Positions 41,051 through 52,451 are shown, counted from the first letter of the stretch. The stretch is DNA of 64,000 nucleotides from JACCTU01 sp963798985 (GCA_963798985.1 CAWCVL010000005.1:558001-622000), one strand, 5' to 3'. Translations and numbers: made by a program. The notes: generated by a model not told the origin, from the letters alone.

Positions 41051-42250
41051 GCGCCGGAGCCGCGCAGCTCGGGCTGCTCGAGGCCGCGCGCGCGCTGGAC
41101 CTGTTCGTGATCGCGGTCGACCGCGATCCGGCGGCGCCCGGCTTCCCGCTCGCGGACCGGCGCGCGATCCTCTCGACCGAGGACGAGCCGGGGATCGAGC
41201 GGCTCGCGGAGGCCGAGCGGATCAACGGCGTGATCGCGCCGGGAATCGACTGGCCCGTCGCGGTCGCCGCACGCGTCGCGAAGCGGCTCGCGCTCGCCCA
41301 CCCGCTGACACCGGAGGTCGCGCAGCTCGCGATCTCGAAGGTCAAGCAGCGCGAGCGCTTCGCCGAGGCCGGCGTGCCGCAGCCCCGCACCGAGATCGCC
41401 AAGAGCCTCGCCGAGGCTCGTGCGGCGGTCGAGCGCCTTGGCTTCCCGTGCGTCGTGAAGGCGCCGGATCGCCAGGGACAGCGCGGGCTCGCGCTCGTCG
41501 AGGACGAGGCGTCGTTCGCCGCGGCGGTGGACGCCGCGATCGAAGCGTCGCGGTCGAGCTCGTGCCTCGTCGAGGAGCTGATCGACGGGCAAGAGGTGAC
41601 CGTGAACGCGTTCTCGCTCGACGGCCGGTTTCACCCGCTCACAGTGACCGACCGCGTGCGCGCCGATCCGCCCGCGTTCGGCGTCGCGCTCGCGCACGTC
41701 TGGCCGAGCGCGCTCGCGCCGGCGCAGGTCGGGGCGGCCGTCGAAGCCGCGCGCGAGGCTGCGGCAGCGCTCGGAATCGAGAACGGGCCGACGTACACGC
41801 AGGTCGTCGTCGGCTCGCAGGGTGCAAAGGTCGTCGAGCTCGCCGCGCGGCTCGGCGGTGGGCACGACGCGGAGCTGTGCGAAGCCGCGCTCGGCGTCGA
41901 TCTCAACGAGCTCGCGCTCGCTGCCGCGCTCGGCGAGCCGATCCCGGCGCAGGTGCTCGCGCCGCTCGAGCCGGCCGGCGGTGCGGTGACGCGGTTCCTC
42001 ACGGCGCCGCCCGGCGAGCTGCGCGCGGTCGAGGGTGTGGACGACGCGCTCGCGGTCGACGGTGTCGCGCGCGCGCGGATCTACCGCACGCCGGGCTGGC
42101 GCTTCGGCGAGCTCCGCATCGGCCCGGACCGGGCCGGCGCGGTGCAGGCGGTCGGCGACAGTCGCGCGCAGGCGCTCGGAGCGGGCCGCGGCGGCGGCGG
42201 AGCGCATACGCTTCGTCACCGCCGATGTCGACGCCAAAGCTCTCGCGTAG
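40996..42250 (+). CDS. ATP-grasp ligase, frame broken near 42179
   Basis: About 417 residues. N-terminal LLVLGAGAAQLGLLEAA, ATP-binding FPCVVKAPDRQGQRGLAL and metal-binding KVVELAARLGGGHDAEL place it in the same carboxylate-amine ligase group as the protein at 33849. GTG 40996 lies in the end of the SDR gene. Near the 3' end CTCGGAGCGG has one surplus G; removing it gives ALERAAAAAERIRFVTADVD and a stop at TAG 42248-42250, while the unshifted frame runs on into arginine-rich nonsense. The substrate is unknown. Confidence 0.8.
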
Positions 42251-43359
42251 GCGGGAAACCTTCCTCTCGTTCCAGCCTCCCGCGATCGGCGAGGAGGAGA
42301 TCGAGGCCGTCGCGGAGACTCTCCGCTCGGGCTGGTTGACGACCGGGCCGCGCACGGCGGAGCTCGAGGAGCGCTTCGCGGAGTACGTCGGCGCGAAGCA
42401 CGCAGTCGCGCTCTCGTCGGGGACGGCGGCGCTGCACCTCTCGCTGCTCGCGCTCGGCGTCGGGCCCGGCGACGAGGTGATCACGACGCCGATCACCTGG
42501 CCGGCCACCGCCAACGTGATCGTGCACGCGGGCGCGACGCCCGTCTTCGTCGACGTGCGCGACGGACGATCTCAACATCGACCCCGAGATGGTGCGCGAG
42601 GCCGTGACCCCGCGGACGAAGGCGATCATGCCCGTCGACCTCGCGGGTCAGCCCGCCGACCTCGACCCGCTGCTCGAGCTCGGCCTGCCGATCGTCGAGG
42701 ACGCCGCGCACGCCGCCGAGTCCGTGTACCGCGGCCGCAAGGTCGGCGCGATCGTCGACGCGACGTGCTTCTCGCTCTACGCGACGAAGAACATCGCCGC
42801 GGGGGAGGGCGGAGTCGTCACGACCGACCGCGACGACGTCGCCGAGGCGATCCGCGACCGGAGGTTGATGCGCCGTGGGCACGGGTCGCTCTACGACATC
42901 GGCGTGCCCGGCTACAAGGCGAACCTCAGCGACGTGCTCGCCTCGATCGCGCTCGTGCAGCTCTCGAAGGTCGACGTCCATCGCGCGATCCGCGAGCGCC
43001 ACGTCGCGCTCTACGACGCGGCGGTCGCGGAGCTCGAAGGCATCACGCCGCTCGTGCGGGACCCGCGCGACGTCCACGCGCTGCACCTCTACGTCGTGCG
43101 TGTCGATGCTGAGAGAGCAGGCGCGACGCGGGACGAGTACCAGAGCGCGCTGACGGACGAGAACATCGGCACGTCGATCCACTTCCTCCCTGTTCACTTA
43201 CTCACGTGGTACCGCGAGCAGTGGCCGGAGGTGTCGCTCCCGGTCGCGGAGCGGGCCGGCTCGGAGGTGCTGTCGCTGCCGCTCTCGCCGGCGCACTCCG
43301 ACGAGGACGTCGAGGACGCGATCGCGGCGCTGCGGCGCGTGCACGAGCGGTTCGCTTGA
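42225..43359 (+). CDS. DegT/DnrJ/EryC1/StrS aminotransferase, frame broken near 42565
   Basis: About 377 residues. LSSGTAALHLSLLALG, the cofactor aspartate in IVEDAAHAAES, and SLYATKNIAAGEGG with the Schiff-base lysine identify the family. One surplus G in GACGGACGAT splits the gene; without it VDVRDDDLNIDPEMV is continuous. ATG 42225 overlaps the ATP-grasp end by 26 bases, and the stop overlaps the next start (TTGA). It would aminate a keto sugar nucleotide, perhaps made by the SDR at 40040. Confidence 0.85.
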
Positions 43360-44303
43360 GCAGAGCCGCGCGCGTCCTCGGGACGCTCCTCGTCACCGGT
43401 CTCGCCGTTGCCTACATCCTCTGGAAGGTCGACGTCGGCGAAGCGCTCGCGACGATCGCCGACGCGGACCTCCGCTGGTTCTTCCTGTCCGCCGCGATCA
43501 TGCTCGTCACGGTGCTGCCGATGGCCTGGCGCTGGCAACGGCTGCTCGGGGCGCACGGGATCCACGACCGGCTGCCGTGGCTCGTCCGCGCGTACCTCGT
43601 CGCCTACACGGCGGGCCAGATCCTCCCGACGTCGATCGGCGGCGACGCGATGCGGATCTTCGAGACCTCGCGACGCCACCCGGGGCATGGTGGGCCGGTC
43701 GCCGGTTCCGTGTTGCTCGAGCGCGCCCTCGGCGGTGCGGCGACGCTCGCGCTCGGGGCCGTCGGGCTCGTGCTCGCGGTCGGCCACTACGACGTCGGCG
43801 CCTACCTCTGGATCGAGGCCGCCTTCGTCGTCGCGACCATCGTGCTCGCGGTCGTGCTCTTCTCGCGCTCGCTGCGGCCGCTCCTCGCGCGACTCGCACC
43901 GCTGCTCCGGCCGCTGCGGCTCGACCGACCGGTGCGCGCCGTGTACGAAGCGATTCACTCCTATCGGTCGACGCCACGCCTGCTCGGCGGGGTCTTCGCG
44001 CTCACACTCGCGGTCCAGGCGGTGCGCGTGCTCGCGATCTGGGCCGCGGCCGAGGCGGTCGGCATCGATCTCTCGGTCCGCGTGTTCTACGTGATGGGAC
44101 CGCTCTTCTTCCTCGTGCTGCTCGTGCCGTTCACGCTGAACGGTTTCGCGGTGCGCGAGGCGTTTTTCGTCAGCTTCCTCGGGAACCTCGGCGTGCCGTC
44201 CGATCAGGCGTTCGCGGCCGGGTTCCTGTTCTTTCTCGTGACGGTCGTGCTCTCGCTTCCAGGTCTCGTCATCCTCGGCTGGGAGAACCTGCGTCGTGGG
44301 TGA
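43356..44303 (+). CDS. Lysylphosphatidylglycerol synthase-type (UPF0104) membrane protein
   Basis: A 315-residue protein with about eight membrane helices of the LPG-synthase/AglD transmembrane family: RWQRLLGAHG, AYTAGQILPTSIGGDAMRI and LLVPFTLNGFAVREAFF are its usual landmarks. There is no aminoacyl-transfer domain, so it is not a full MprF; such stand-alone members are linked to lipid or glycan flipping in polysaccharide loci. TTG start overlaps the aminotransferase stop; its end overlaps the GT2 gene. Confidence 0.82.
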   Translation: MSRAARVLGTLLVTGLAVAYILWKVDVGEALATIADADLRWFFLSAAIMLVTVLPMAWRWQRLLGAHGIHDRLPWLVRAYLVAYTAGQILPTSIGGDAMRIFETSRRHPGHGGPVAGSVLLERALGGAATLALGAVGLVLAVGHYDVGAYLWIEAAFVVATIVLAVVLFSRSLRPLLARLAPLLRPLRLDRPVRAVYEAIHSYRSTPRLLGGVFALTLAVQAVRVLAIWAAAEAVGIDLSVRVFYVMGPLFFLVLLVPFTLNGFAVREAFFVSFLGNLGVPSDQAFAAGFLFFLVTVVLSLPGLVILGWENLRRG

Positions 44304-45163
44304 AGTCGCCGTCGTCGTCGTGACGTACAACGCGATGCCGTGGCTCGAGCGGTGCCTCGAGAGCGTGCGCGCGTATCCGACGGTCGTCGTCGACCACGGC
44401 TCGACCGACGCGACCCTCGAGGTGGCGCGGCGCTTCGAGAACGTGCGCGTCGTCGAGCAGGCGAACGACGGCGTCGGGGCGGGGTGGAACCGAGGCGTGA
44501 CCGAGACGACGGAGCCCTGGGTGTTCCTGCTGAACGCGGACGCGTGGGTGCTCGGCGACGGCGCTCGAGCGGCTCGTCGAGTTCGCGAACGAGCAGCCGC
44601 GCGCGGCGCTCGTCGGGCCGAGGCTGCTGAACACCGACGGGACGCTGCAGCGCTCGGCGCGCGGCTTCCCGACGCCGTGGCGGCTCGCGACCGAGTTCTT
44701 CTTCCTGCGCAAGCTCGCGCCGCGCTCGCGGCTGTTCAACGCCTTCTACGCCGCGAACTGGGACCACGCCACGGAGCGCGAGGCCGAGTGGCTGAGCGGC
44801 GCTGCCATGCTCGTCCGGCGGCGCGCGGTCGAGCAAGTCGGCGGCGTCGACGAGTCGTTCTTCATGTTCAACGAGGAGTCGGACTGGCAGTACCGCATGC
44901 GCGAGGCCGGCTGGCAGGTCGTCTTCTTCCCCGGCGCAGAGGTCGTGCATGTCGGCGGCGACGCGACGAAGCGCGACTGGGGACGGATGTTCACGACGCA
45001 GGTGCGAAGCCACGTGCGGTTCGTGCGCAAGCACGAGGGCGCCGGTTCGGCCGCGCTCACGCGCGTGCTGCTCATCGTGGCGCTCGCGGCTCGCGGGCTG
45101 CTGTTCCGCGGCAAGCGTGGGCGGAGCTACCGGCAGGCGGCGCGTGGCCTGTTGAGGCCGTGA
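44296..45163 (+). CDS. GT2 glycosyltransferase (rhamnosyltransferase-like), frame broken near 44562
   Basis: About 289 residues. AVVVVTYNAMPWLERCLESV, VVDHGSTDAT and FLLNADAWVLGD (metal-binding site) mark a GT-A fold; GGVDESFFMFNEESDWQYR is the acceptor-side motif of rhamnosyltransferase-like GT2 proteins. GACGGCGCTCGAG has one surplus G: reading GACGCGCTCGAG restores GDALERLVEFANEQPR. The start GTG and the end each overlap neighbours by a few bases, so it sits in the middle of an operon running from 39071. Confidence 0.83.
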
Positions 45164-47071
45164 TCGAGCTCTACCTCCGGCTGGCAGGGGCGACGCTCCT
45201 GCTCCTGGCGCCCGGCGCGCTGCTCGCGCGGTCGGCATCCGGCGCGGTCGTGACGAGCCTCACGCTGATCTTCGGTGCGATGGTCGTCGTGTTCGCGACC
45301 GGCTCGTCGTTGACGCTCGCGCTCTGGCTGCTGCTCGCGGCGGGGCTGGTCGCGATTCCAATCGGACTGAGGCGTGGACCGCTGCGTGGGACGGACTCGA
45401 TCTGGCTCGCGGTGCTCGGCGTCGGCGTGCTCGTCGGTGTGCTGCTGTGGCAGGTGCTCCCAGAGCCGTCGGGCGACGCGCTCTTCCACCTCGCGCGCGT
45501 GCGCAAGCTCGTCGCGTTCGACGAGCTCTCGCTCGAGGGTGTGGGCGAGTTCGTGGACGGCGGGCTGCACCCCGGCTACGCGTTCCCGCTCTGGCATGCG
45601 TTCCTCGCGCTCGTCGCGAAGGTTGCGGGCGTCGACCCCGCAGAGGTCGTCGTGCACGAGGCGGCCGTGCTCGCGCCACTTTCGTTCCTCGTCGTCTACG
45701 AGGCCGGCGTTGCGGTCTTCCGCTCCCGCTGGCTCGGCGTTGCGACGCTCGCGGGGACGGTCGGCGTCACGGCGCTCGCGTCGGGCTCCGGCGGCGCGCT
45801 CCGGCTGCTCGCGCTGCCCGCGACGGCCGGCGGACGCATGCTGCTCGTGCCTGCTGCGCTCGCGCTCGTCTTCACGTACCTGCACGAGCCGACGCGCGCG
45901 CGGCTCGCGCTCGTGGCAGGGGCGGGCCTCGTGCTCGCGGTCGTGCACCCGACGTACGCGCTCTTCCTGCTGCTCGTGCTGGTCGGCTTCGCCGTTGTGC
46001 GCGCGGTGATCGAGCCGTCGGAGCTCGGCAGGCTCCTGCTCGCGGGCGCGGCGTTCACGGTCGGCGCCGCGGTCTTCCTCGCGTGGCTCTTCCCCGTCGT
46101 GCAGGACACCGCGTCGTTCACGCCTTCCGGCGAGCAGGTGCAGTCCATACGCCACGGCCTCGAGCGCTACCCGAAGCAATTCATCGTGGAGTCGGAGAGC
46201 AGCTTCCACCTGAACCCCGAGGTTCTGACGCGCGCCGGGCCGGTGCCGCTTGCTGCCCTCTGCCTGGTGCCGCTCGCGCTCTTCGCGGTGCGGCGGCGTT
46301 GGGCCGCGTTCGTCCTCGGCGGAACGTTCGTCGTGCTCGCGGTGTTGCTCTCGGACGTGCTGTTCCCGCGTTTCGTCGAGGCGGTGTCGCTCTCGCAGGG
46401 GCGGCGGCTGGCCGGCTTCCTGCCGCTCGCGTTCGCGCTGGCGGGTGGTGTCGCCGTGCTCGCGCGCGTGCTCTCGTGGGCGGTGCTCCCGCTCGCGCTC
46501 GCGGCGGGCATCGCGCTCGAGTGGGCCTGGCCCGGCGACTTCGGCTACCGCCTCGAGGAGGGCGGCCCGACGTTGCCGGTCTGGATCGCCCTCGTCGGCT
46601 CGCTCGGTGCGATCGTGCTCGGCTTCCTCCTGCGCTCGAAGCTTCCGACGCTCGAGCGGGCGGACTGGCTGCCGGCCGCGGCGTGCGTGCTCTTCGTCGT
46701 CCCGATGGCTGTCACGTCGGGCTGGGAGCGTCCGCAGCCGCACCAGGAGCTGACCCCCCAACTCGTGGCTGCGCTGAAAGCACATGCCGAGCCCGGCGAC
46801 GTCGTGCTCTCGGACCCGGAAACCTCGTACTGGCTCGCGGCGTACGCGCCCGTCTACGTCGCCGTCTCGGCGCCGACGCACGTCGGCGACACGAAGGCGA
46901 ACCGTCCGTACGAGCGCGTCGAGGCGTGGCAGGACTACGTGCGGACGGGGAACTTCCCCGGGCCGCTACGACTGGGTCGTGCTCGACGCCAAGCGCGTCA
47001 AGACGACGTGCGCCCCGAAACTCTTTACGGGCGGTGGCTACACGCTCTGCGCGAGCACGCAGAGCCGGTAG
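45160..47071 (+). CDS. Large polytopic membrane protein, probable lipid-dependent glycosyltransferase; frame broken near 46968
   Basis: About 636 residues with twelve or more membrane helices. The first periplasmic loop contains GDALFHLARVRKL, an acidic-His region like the catalytic loop of polyprenyl-phosphate-sugar-dependent GT-C transferases, and the C-terminal domain is soluble (GDVVLSDPETSYWLAAYAP). No named family is certain. Near 46968 CCCGGGCCGC has a surplus C; without it the protein ends RYDWVVLDAKRV...STQSR at TAG 47069-47071. The last 34 bases overlap the convergent methyltransferase gene. Confidence 0.65.
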
Positions 47072-47718
47072 CGAAACAGGTCGAGCCGCGGGCCGGCGAC
47101 CTTCTCGACCGCGCGGAGCCCGCGGAAGAAGCTCGGCCGCCACTCGCTCCGGAGAACGCGAAAGCCGCCCTGCTCGAGCACGCGAGTCATGTGATCGGCG
47201 TCGCGCAGGCCGATGTGCGTCGGGTTCTGCGCGAGCACGAAGTCGCGCTCCTTCATCCGCTCGATCAGGTGGCGCGGGTTCGGTGCGTAGACCGCGAACG
47301 TTCCGCCGGGAACGAGCACGCGCTGCAGCTCCGAGCACATCGCGAGGAAGACGTCGTCGCGGATGTGCTCGACGAAGTCGGCGGCCACCGCCTTGTCGAA
47401 GCTCGCGTCGGCGAACGGAAGAGCCGTCGCGTCGGCGACCTCGAACGTGCACTCGGGAAAGAGCTCACGGGCCTTCGCGATCGCAAGCTCCTCGAAGTCG
47501 ATACCGACGGACTCGGCGCCGAACGACGCGAGGTAGTGCGTGATCGCGCCGGCGGCACAGCCGAGGTCGAGGATCCGGTCGCCGGGCTGCGGGTCGACGA
47601 GGTCGCGCACGGCCTCGAGGCGCAGCTCCGTCCACGGAGTCCGCTCGAGGTACTCGTTCGCCATCGTGTCCATGAAGCGCTCGTCGTAGCTCGCGGGCGC
47701 CTTGCGGAGCGCGATCAT
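47038..47718 (-). CDS. Class I SAM-dependent methyltransferase
   Basis: A 226-residue methyltransferase. Motif I is ILDLGCAAGAITHYLA, the acidic residue after strand 2 is in GIDFEE, and post-I motifs FDKAVAADFVEHI and LVPGGTFAVYAPN follow. The C-terminal half (FRVLRSEWRPSFF) fits small-molecule or sugar O-methyltransferases of glycan loci. ATG overlaps the stop of the glycosyltransferase gene before it (ATGA). Confidence 0.83.
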   Translation of the reverse strand: MIALRKAPASYDERFMDTMANEYLERTPWTELRLEAVRDLVDPQPGDRILDLGCAAGAITHYLASFGAESVGIDFEELAIAKARELFPECTFEVADATALPFADASFDKAVAADFVEHIRDDVFLAMCSELQRVLVPGGTFAVYAPNPRHLIERMKERDFVLAQNPTHIGLRDADHMTRVLEQGGFRVLRSEWRPSFFRGLRAVEKVAGPRLDLFRYRLCVLAQSV

Positions 47719-48822
47719 GCGGCCGCCTCGAGCGGAGCAGGCTCGGGCGCCTCGACCCCGAGGGCCGAGCGGTAGGCGTCGAGCGTGGCCTGCGTGACCG
47801 CCGGCCAGGCGAAGCGCTCGGCGACGTCGGCGCGGGCGTTCTCTCCGAGCCGACGCCGGAGCGCCGGGTCGGCGAGCAGGAGCTTGATCGCGACGCGCAG
47901 GGCTGCGGGGTTGCCGGGCTCCACGAGGAAGCCGGTTCGTGCGTGGCTGACGAGCTCCTGCAGGCCGCCGACCGCGGTCGCGACGACGGGCTTGCCGTGG
48001 GCCATCGCCTCGGCGCAGACGATCGCCGAAGCCCTCGCTCCGCGAGGGGCAGACGACGACGGCGGCGCGGCGGTAGCGGTCGGCCAGCTCGGCCGCGGAC
48101 AGGAAGCCCAGCGCCTCGGGCACCAGGTCCCGAAGGGGCCCGTCGCCGGCGACCACCAGATTGAGCCCACGGCAGGCCTCCACGAGCTCCTGGATGCCCT
48201 TCTCAGGGCTCAGGCGGCCCGCGAACAGGATCTCGGCGGGCTCGACCTCTCCGGACGTCTGAGCGGGCAACACGATGCCGTTGGCAATGACGCGAACCTC
48301 GCGGGCGCCACAGCGGCGGGCGGCCGCGGCGAGGGGCTCGGAGACGGCGATGACGAGCCGCGCCCGGCGGACGATCGCGCCGACGAGCCGCGGGCTCCGC
48401 TCGGCGAGCTCGAGGTCGCTGAACCGGCCGGCGGAACCGGAGCCGTGGAGGGTCAGGACGAAAGGCTTGCCGGAGAGCGCTGCAACGAGGCCCGAGAGGA
48501 GCCAGTGCGCGTGGACGAGCTCGCAGTCGGCCCGGCGCAGAGCCAGCACCGAGCGGGCGAGGAAGAGCGGGGCGAGCCAGGGGCGCCGACGCAGCTTCGC
48601 GACGACCCCACCCTCGCCGGCCAAGGACGGGTGGACGACCTGCACGGCCACGCCCTGCGCCTGGAGGCGCTCGACGGCGTCGGCCACGAAGCGACCCGAG
48701 GGGTCGTGGTCGCCGGAGGGGAAGGAGGTCGTGAAGACGGCGACGCGGAGCGCGCGCGGCCGGCCGGCCCAGGGGCGGCCCTGCTGCCTGCGCTCGTGGA
48801 GGGGAGAGGCGAAAACACCCAC
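47715..48822 (-). CDS. Glycosyltransferase family 4, frame broken near 48036
   Basis: About 368 residues. N-terminal VAVFTTSFPSGDHDPSGRFV, ELVHAHWLLSGLVAAL, donor domain ILFAGRLSPEKGIQELVEA and the GT4 signature SRSEGFGIVCAEAMAHGKP. One surplus base near 48036 splits the signature; removal gives a continuous protein ending LEAAA. GTG 48822 is used. It is very similar in layout to the protein at 57165 (both have TTSYP/TTSFP, SGRFVADAVERL and GRLSPEKG). It faces the divergent ATP-grasp gene across 37 bases. Confidence 0.82.
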
Positions 48823-48846
48823 GGAAGAGGTATCGGCGGGCGCCTC

Positions 48847-48852
48847 TAAGCT
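48847..48852 (+). promoter_or_regulatory. -10 box of a leaderless promoter for the ATP-grasp gene
   Basis: TAAGCT ends 7 bases before the GTG at 48860. There is no Shine-Dalgarno sequence. The same hexamer is used before the deacetylase gene at 63299. Confidence 0.5.
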
Positions 48853-48859
48853 CTTGAAC

Positions 48860-49927
48860 GTGCGGCCACCGGCGATCGTCGTCGACGTGGGCTTCGTCAA
48901 CGGCCTCTCCGCGATCAGGTCGCTTCGACGGGCCGGCGTCCGCGTCTTCGCGGTCGACCACAAGCCGAGCGCCCTCGGGTTCCGGTCGCGCTACGCGACC
49001 AAGATCATGGCTCCGAGCCCGCTGGCCGACGAGGAGGGGTTCGTGGAGACGCTCCGCGGCCTCGGCCCCGGCGTGGTCTTCGCGACCCACGACGAGGGCC
49101 TGCGGGCGATCGCCCGCCACCGCGACTCGCTCGAGCTCCTCTGCCCGTTCCCGCGCGACCTCGAGCGACTCCAGAAGAAGCGCGTGCAGCTCGACGCGGC
49201 GCTCCACACGCCGGACACGCGCTACCCCGAGAGCGCGGCCGAAGCCGTCGCCGCGGCCGAGGAGATCGGCTATCCCGTCCTGCTCAAGCCTTCGGAGCCG
49301 GTCGGCTTCCGGCAGCAGTACGGCAAGCAGGCCGTGATCTGCAACACGGCGGCCGAGGTCGAGGAGGCGTATCGCCAGACGGAGCCCTGGGAGCCGATGG
49401 TGCAGGACCTGATCCCGGGCGGAGACGACGAGCTCTACACGCTCGGCGCGTACCTGAGCGAGTCGCTCGAGCCGCTCGGCCTCTTCTGCGGGCGCAAGCT
49501 GATCCAGACGCCGCCGGGGATCGGCACAGCTCGATTGGCAGAGGCGGTGTGGGTCGACGAGGTGGTCGACGCCGGGCTGCACCTGCTGCGCGCGCTCGGC
49601 TGCAACGGCCTCTCGCAGGTCGAGTTCAAGCGCGACCCGCGCGACGGGAAGTTCAAGCTGATGGAGGTGAACCCGCGCCTCTGGCAATGGCACTCGCTCG
49701 CGCGCGCGAGCGGCGTCGACCTGCCGCTGATCGCGTACCGCGACCTGACGGGCGAGCCGGTCGAGGCGGTGCGGATGAACGGCGGTCGCCGCAAGTGGGC
49801 GATTCTGCTGATGCCCGGCGAGCGACCCGTCGTCCCTCGGCCGCCGTTCGTCGAGGCGACGTGGTCGTGGCGGGACCCCAAACCCGCGGTCGTGCACGCG
49901 GTGCGCGCGCTCCGCCGCTCCAGGTGA
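48860..49927 (+). CDS. ATP-grasp ligase (D-aspartate-ligase/carboxylate-amine ligase-like)
   Basis: A 355-residue protein. VVDVGFVNGLSAIRSL and VRVFAVDHKPSALGFRSRY form the N-terminal domain, YPVLLKPSEPVGFRQQYGKQ the ATP lid and KFKLMEVNPRLWQWHSLA the metal-binding end. The overall pattern follows D-aspartate ligase-like and related carboxylate-amine ligases in cell-wall and polysaccharide loci. It is the fourth ATP-grasp gene of the region. Its stop overlaps the next glycosyltransferase gene (GTGA). Confidence 0.82.
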   Translation: MRPPAIVVDVGFVNGLSAIRSLRRAGVRVFAVDHKPSALGFRSRYATKIMAPSPLADEEGFVETLRGLGPGVVFATHDEGLRAIARHRDSLELLCPFPRDLERLQKKRVQLDAALHTPDTRYPESAAEAVAAAEEIGYPVLLKPSEPVGFRQQYGKQAVICNTAAEVEEAYRQTEPWEPMVQDLIPGGDDELYTLGAYLSESLEPLGLFCGRKLIQTPPGIGTARLAEAVWVDEVVDAGLHLLRALGCNGLSQVEFKRDPRDGKFKLMEVNPRLWQWHSLARASGVDLPLIAYRDLTGEPVEAVRMNGGRRKWAILLMPGERPVVPRPPFVEATWSWRDPKPAVVHAVRALRRSR

Positions 49928-51178
49928 AGGTTCTCCTCGTCACGATGTACTGGCCGCCCGCGGGCGGCGCCGGCGTGCAGCGGCCGCTGAAGTTCGCGAC
50001 GCACCTGCCTGCGCTCGGGATCGAGACGCACGTGCTCGCGCCCGACGACCCGAAGTGGATCCACCGCGACGACGAGCTCGTCTCGCCGACGCAGGCGTGG
50101 GTGCACCGCGCGCGCTACGTCGGGCCGAAGGGTCGAAGGCCCGCCGAGGAGCTGCACGGCGCGGGCACGCTCGAGCGCGCGGCGAAGATGGCGCTGCTCA
50201 CGTACCGCCGCGTGCTCGTTCCCGATGAGAACGTGACGTGGAACGCGACCGCGATTCCGGCGGCGGTGCGGGTCGTGCGCTCCGAGGGGATCGACGTCGT
50301 CGTCACGACCTCGCCGCCGAACTCGGTGCACCTGATCGGCGCCGCGGTGAAGCGACTGACCGGCGTGCAAGTGGGTCGCCGACGTGCGCGACTCGATGGT
50401 GCGGAACGCCGACCGTCCCGTCGAGCGGCTGGCGGCCCGCGCGAAGGAGCGGACGCAGGAGACCGTCGGGCGGCTGATCGCGCGCTACGCCGACGAGTCG
50501 GTCGCCGTTTCGGACTTCATCGCCGAGGAGCTTCGCTCGCTCGGCGCGCGGGGGGAGGTGACCGTGATCTCGAACGGCGCCGACTTCGACGACTTCGCCG
50601 GGCTCGAGTACCGGCCGAACGGTCGCTTCCGCGTCACGCACGCCGGCGCGATGTTCGGCAAGCGCGACCCTCGTCCGTTCCTGACCGCGTTCGCGCGGGC
50701 CGACCTCCCCGACTCGGTCGCGCGGTTCGTCGGCGACTTCCGCGAGGCCGACCGCGAGTGGGCCGAAGGGCTCGGGCTCGGCGAGCGGCTCGAGCTGCAC
50801 CCGTACGTCCCGCGCCGCCGGTCGCTCGAGCTCCAGCGCGACTCCGAGGTGAACCTGCTGCTGATGCCCGAGGTGCCGGGCCGCGGCTCGGGCGTGATCG
50901 CCGCGAAGGTCTTCGAGTACCTGGCCGCCGAGCGGCCGATCATCGCGGCCGTCCCGCCCGACGGCGCGACCGCAGCGTTCGTTCGCGACGCCGAGGCCGG
51001 GGTGATCGTGGCGCCCGACGACGTGGACGCGATCGAGGCGGCGCTCCGCGACCTGCACGCACGCTGGCAGGCAGGCTCGCTCGCAGGCACTCCGCTCTCA
51101 CCGGAGCTCCGCACGAAGCTGGACCGGCGAACGCGCGCCGAGGAGCTCGCGCGCGTGCTCAGGGACCTCTCCGCATGA
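49924..51178 (+). CDS. Glycosyltransferase family 4, frame broken near 50370
   Basis: About 417 residues: VLLVTMYWPPAGGAGVQRPL at the N-terminus, DVVVTTSPPNSVHLIG, then after the break WVADVRDSMVRN, VTVISNGADFDDF and the donor-side EYLAAERPIIAAVPPDG. GTGCAAGTGGGTC has a surplus A; GTGCAGTGGGTC gives GVQWVADVRD, a motif usual in this GT4 subgroup (WbuB/FnlC-like). The ATG of the following ligase gene overlaps its stop. Confidence 0.83.
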
Positions 51179-52451
51179 CTCGCTTCCTGTTTCTCGCGAC
51201 CGTGTTCTCGGTGACGTTCGAGAAGGTGCACTGGTCGGTCGGCGGGACGTTGACGCTCGCAGACGTCCTGACCGCCCTCTTCCTCGCGTCGTTCGTCGTC
51301 GACCGCGTCGCCGCGGGCGACTGGAAGCTCGCGCACACGGCGATCGTCGCGCTCGCGTTCGGCCTGGCGTTTCTCGCGGTCTACCTCGTCGGCTTCTTCA
51401 ACCTCGACACGACGCAGGGGATCGCGCAGTTCGGCAAGGGGCTCTACAAGTTCGGGCTCCACTTCGGCTTCCTCGCGGCGGGCGTCGCGTACCTGATCCG
51501 GCACGGCCGGCGCTTCGCGCTCACCGCGTTCGCGGTCTTCGTCGCGGGGATCGCCGCCAACGCTGCGTACGGGATCGTGCAGCTCGTGCTCGCGCGAGCC
51601 GGGTTCAACCTGGACACGCTCCTGCTGAGCCCGCTGACGCGAGGGGCGAGCCAGATCAACGTCTACGGCTCGGTCGGCGGCGAGCAGAGCGTCTATCGCC
51701 CGAACGCCCTCACGGGTGACCCGAACCACCTCGGGATCATGCTGCTCGTCCCGCTGCTCGCGCTGACGCCGGTCTACCTGCGCAACCGCTCGCCGTGGCT
51801 CGCCGCCTTGCTCGGGTTCCTGCTCGTCGTCGAGCTCGCGACGCTTGTCGCGCAGCGGTTTGGTCGGGCTCGCCGTCGGGTTCCTCGTGCTGCTCGTGCA
51901 GTACCGCGGCGAGCTGCTCTCACGCGCGATCGCGGTCCCCGTCGCGATCGTCGCCGCGTTCGTCGCGTGGATCGTCTCGCGCCGCGCCGACTTCTTCCTC
52001 GAGGTGATCCGCTCGCGCATCTCGACCGGGAGACGCTTCGACGTCCGCGCACTTCGACGTCTACGGCTTCATCCCCGACGTGCTCTCGTCGCACCCGCTC
52101 TTCGGGCTCGGGCTGAACAACTTCTCCGTCTACTACGAGTTCGCGACCGGCAAGGACAACTGGGGCCCGCACTCGTTCTACGTCGCGCTGCTCGTCGAGA
52201 CCGGGCTCGTCGGCACGCTGCTGTTCGGCGCGTTCCTCGTCTGGCTCTTCCGCCGCCTGCGCGACGCGCGGCCGTTCGAGCCGCAGCTGGCGTGGGGGCT
52301 CACCGCGGCGCTCGCGGGGACGATGGCGGCGAACCTCTTCTACCTGACGATGCAGTTCTACTACTTCTACGTGCTCGCGGTCTTCGCGCTCGCGCTGCCC
52401 GCGCTACGGACGATGACCGGCGATCCTGATCGAGCCGGCGATCCCGCGTAG
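51175..52451 (+). CDS. Second O-antigen ligase/polymerase-like membrane protein, two frame breaks
   Basis: About 424 residues with roughly ten membrane helices. The Wzy_C loop includes GSVGGEQSVYRPNALTGDPNHLG and SSHPLFGLGLNNFSVYY, with the conserved His and acidic residues. Surplus bases near 51848 (CTTGTCG for CTGTCG) and near 52035 (GGGAGACG) split it into three readable parts. It would polymerise or ligate lipid-linked glycan. The last 85 bases overlap the convergent methyltransferase gene. Confidence 0.78.

Noticed and set aside
39505..42339. A 944-codon + strand open frame that appears to be one large protein
   Set aside because: Its first half is the out-of-frame shadow of the GT2 and SDR genes; only the part from 40996 is a real protein, the ATP-grasp ligase.
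44296..47775. A 1159-codon frame suggesting a giant glycosyltransferase fusion
   Set aside because: The frame joins the start of the GT2 gene, a shadow stretch after the break near 44562, the membrane protein from 45160 and a further shadow after 46968. Motifs and coupled starts support separate genes.
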